Positions 14,355 to 14,396 of a DNA stretch of 14,396 nucleotides are shown piece after piece. The translations under genes were made by a program, and so were the position numbers. The stretch comes from Planctomycetaceae bacterium UBA6172 (GTDB taxonomy: Bacteria; Planctomycetota; Planctomycetia; Pirellulales; Pirellulaceae), in NCBI GenBank assembly GCA_002422955.1, contig DITY01000057.1, positions 1,954 through 16,349 of the forward strand, read 5' to 3'. The number at the start of each line of letters is the position of its first letter. The first letter of the stretch is position 1. The notes under the pieces are model-generated. The model was not told the origin of the DNA. It worked only from the letters and a program-made list of their open reading frames with translations, and made no database searches.

Positions 14355-14396
14355 CAGGGTGGTCCTGCAAGAAGCGGATACCGAAGGCAGACTCGC

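Noticed and set aside
1..14396. CRISPR array, insertion-sequence ends or transposase
   Set aside because: No regularly spaced direct repeats, terminal inverted repeats or transposase motifs were seen; the integrase stump is the only mobile-element trace.

Overview
The window looks like chromosomal DNA of a planctomycete, probably of the Pirellulales type. This is inferred from the high GC content, the sparse Shine-Dalgarno use, and the gene repertoire: a planctomycete-style integrase N-terminus, a prenyltransferase-repeat toroid protein, an FHA-GAF-SpoIIE phosphatase, a short secreted ceramidase-type hydrolase and large exported amidohydrolases. No ribosomal or taxonomic marker gene is present, so the assignment is an inference.

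Left part (1-1694). The 3' end of a probable outer-membrane beta-barrel gene runs in from the left edge. It meets a tyrosine-recombinase stump on the minus strand that keeps only the N-terminal DNA-binding part. Next comes a complete tRNA-Gln(CUG) gene, also on the minus strand, with a strong stem-loop downstream and a good sigma-70-like promoter upstream. The stump lying just past the tRNA 3' end looks like the scar of an integrative element that used the tRNA gene as its attachment site. About 460 bases with no credible gene follow; they hold the tRNA promoter and a candidate promoter for the next gene.

Middle part (1695-7549). A cytoplasmic FHA-GAF-PP2C (SpoIIE-type) serine phosphatase is followed by a prenyltransferase/squalene-oxidase-repeat protein that is translationally coupled (ATGA overlap) to a LolD-like ABC ATPase. 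The ABC gene runs tail-to-tail, with a 22-base overlap, into mtfA (zinc peptidase). Divergent from mtfA is a secreted hydrolase related to the N-terminal domain of neutral ceramidase.

Right part (7599-14354, all minus strand). A likely three-gene operon reads right to left. First is an exported 1219-residue protein with two amidohydrolase units. Then comes a second exported amidohydrolase-like protein, coupled by another ATGA overlap, and then a cytoplasmic adenine deaminase (ade). Of the three exported amidohydrolase units only the middle one keeps its metal-binding histidines; the two flanking units have lost theirs. This degenerate-intact-degenerate layout is the most unusual thing in the window.
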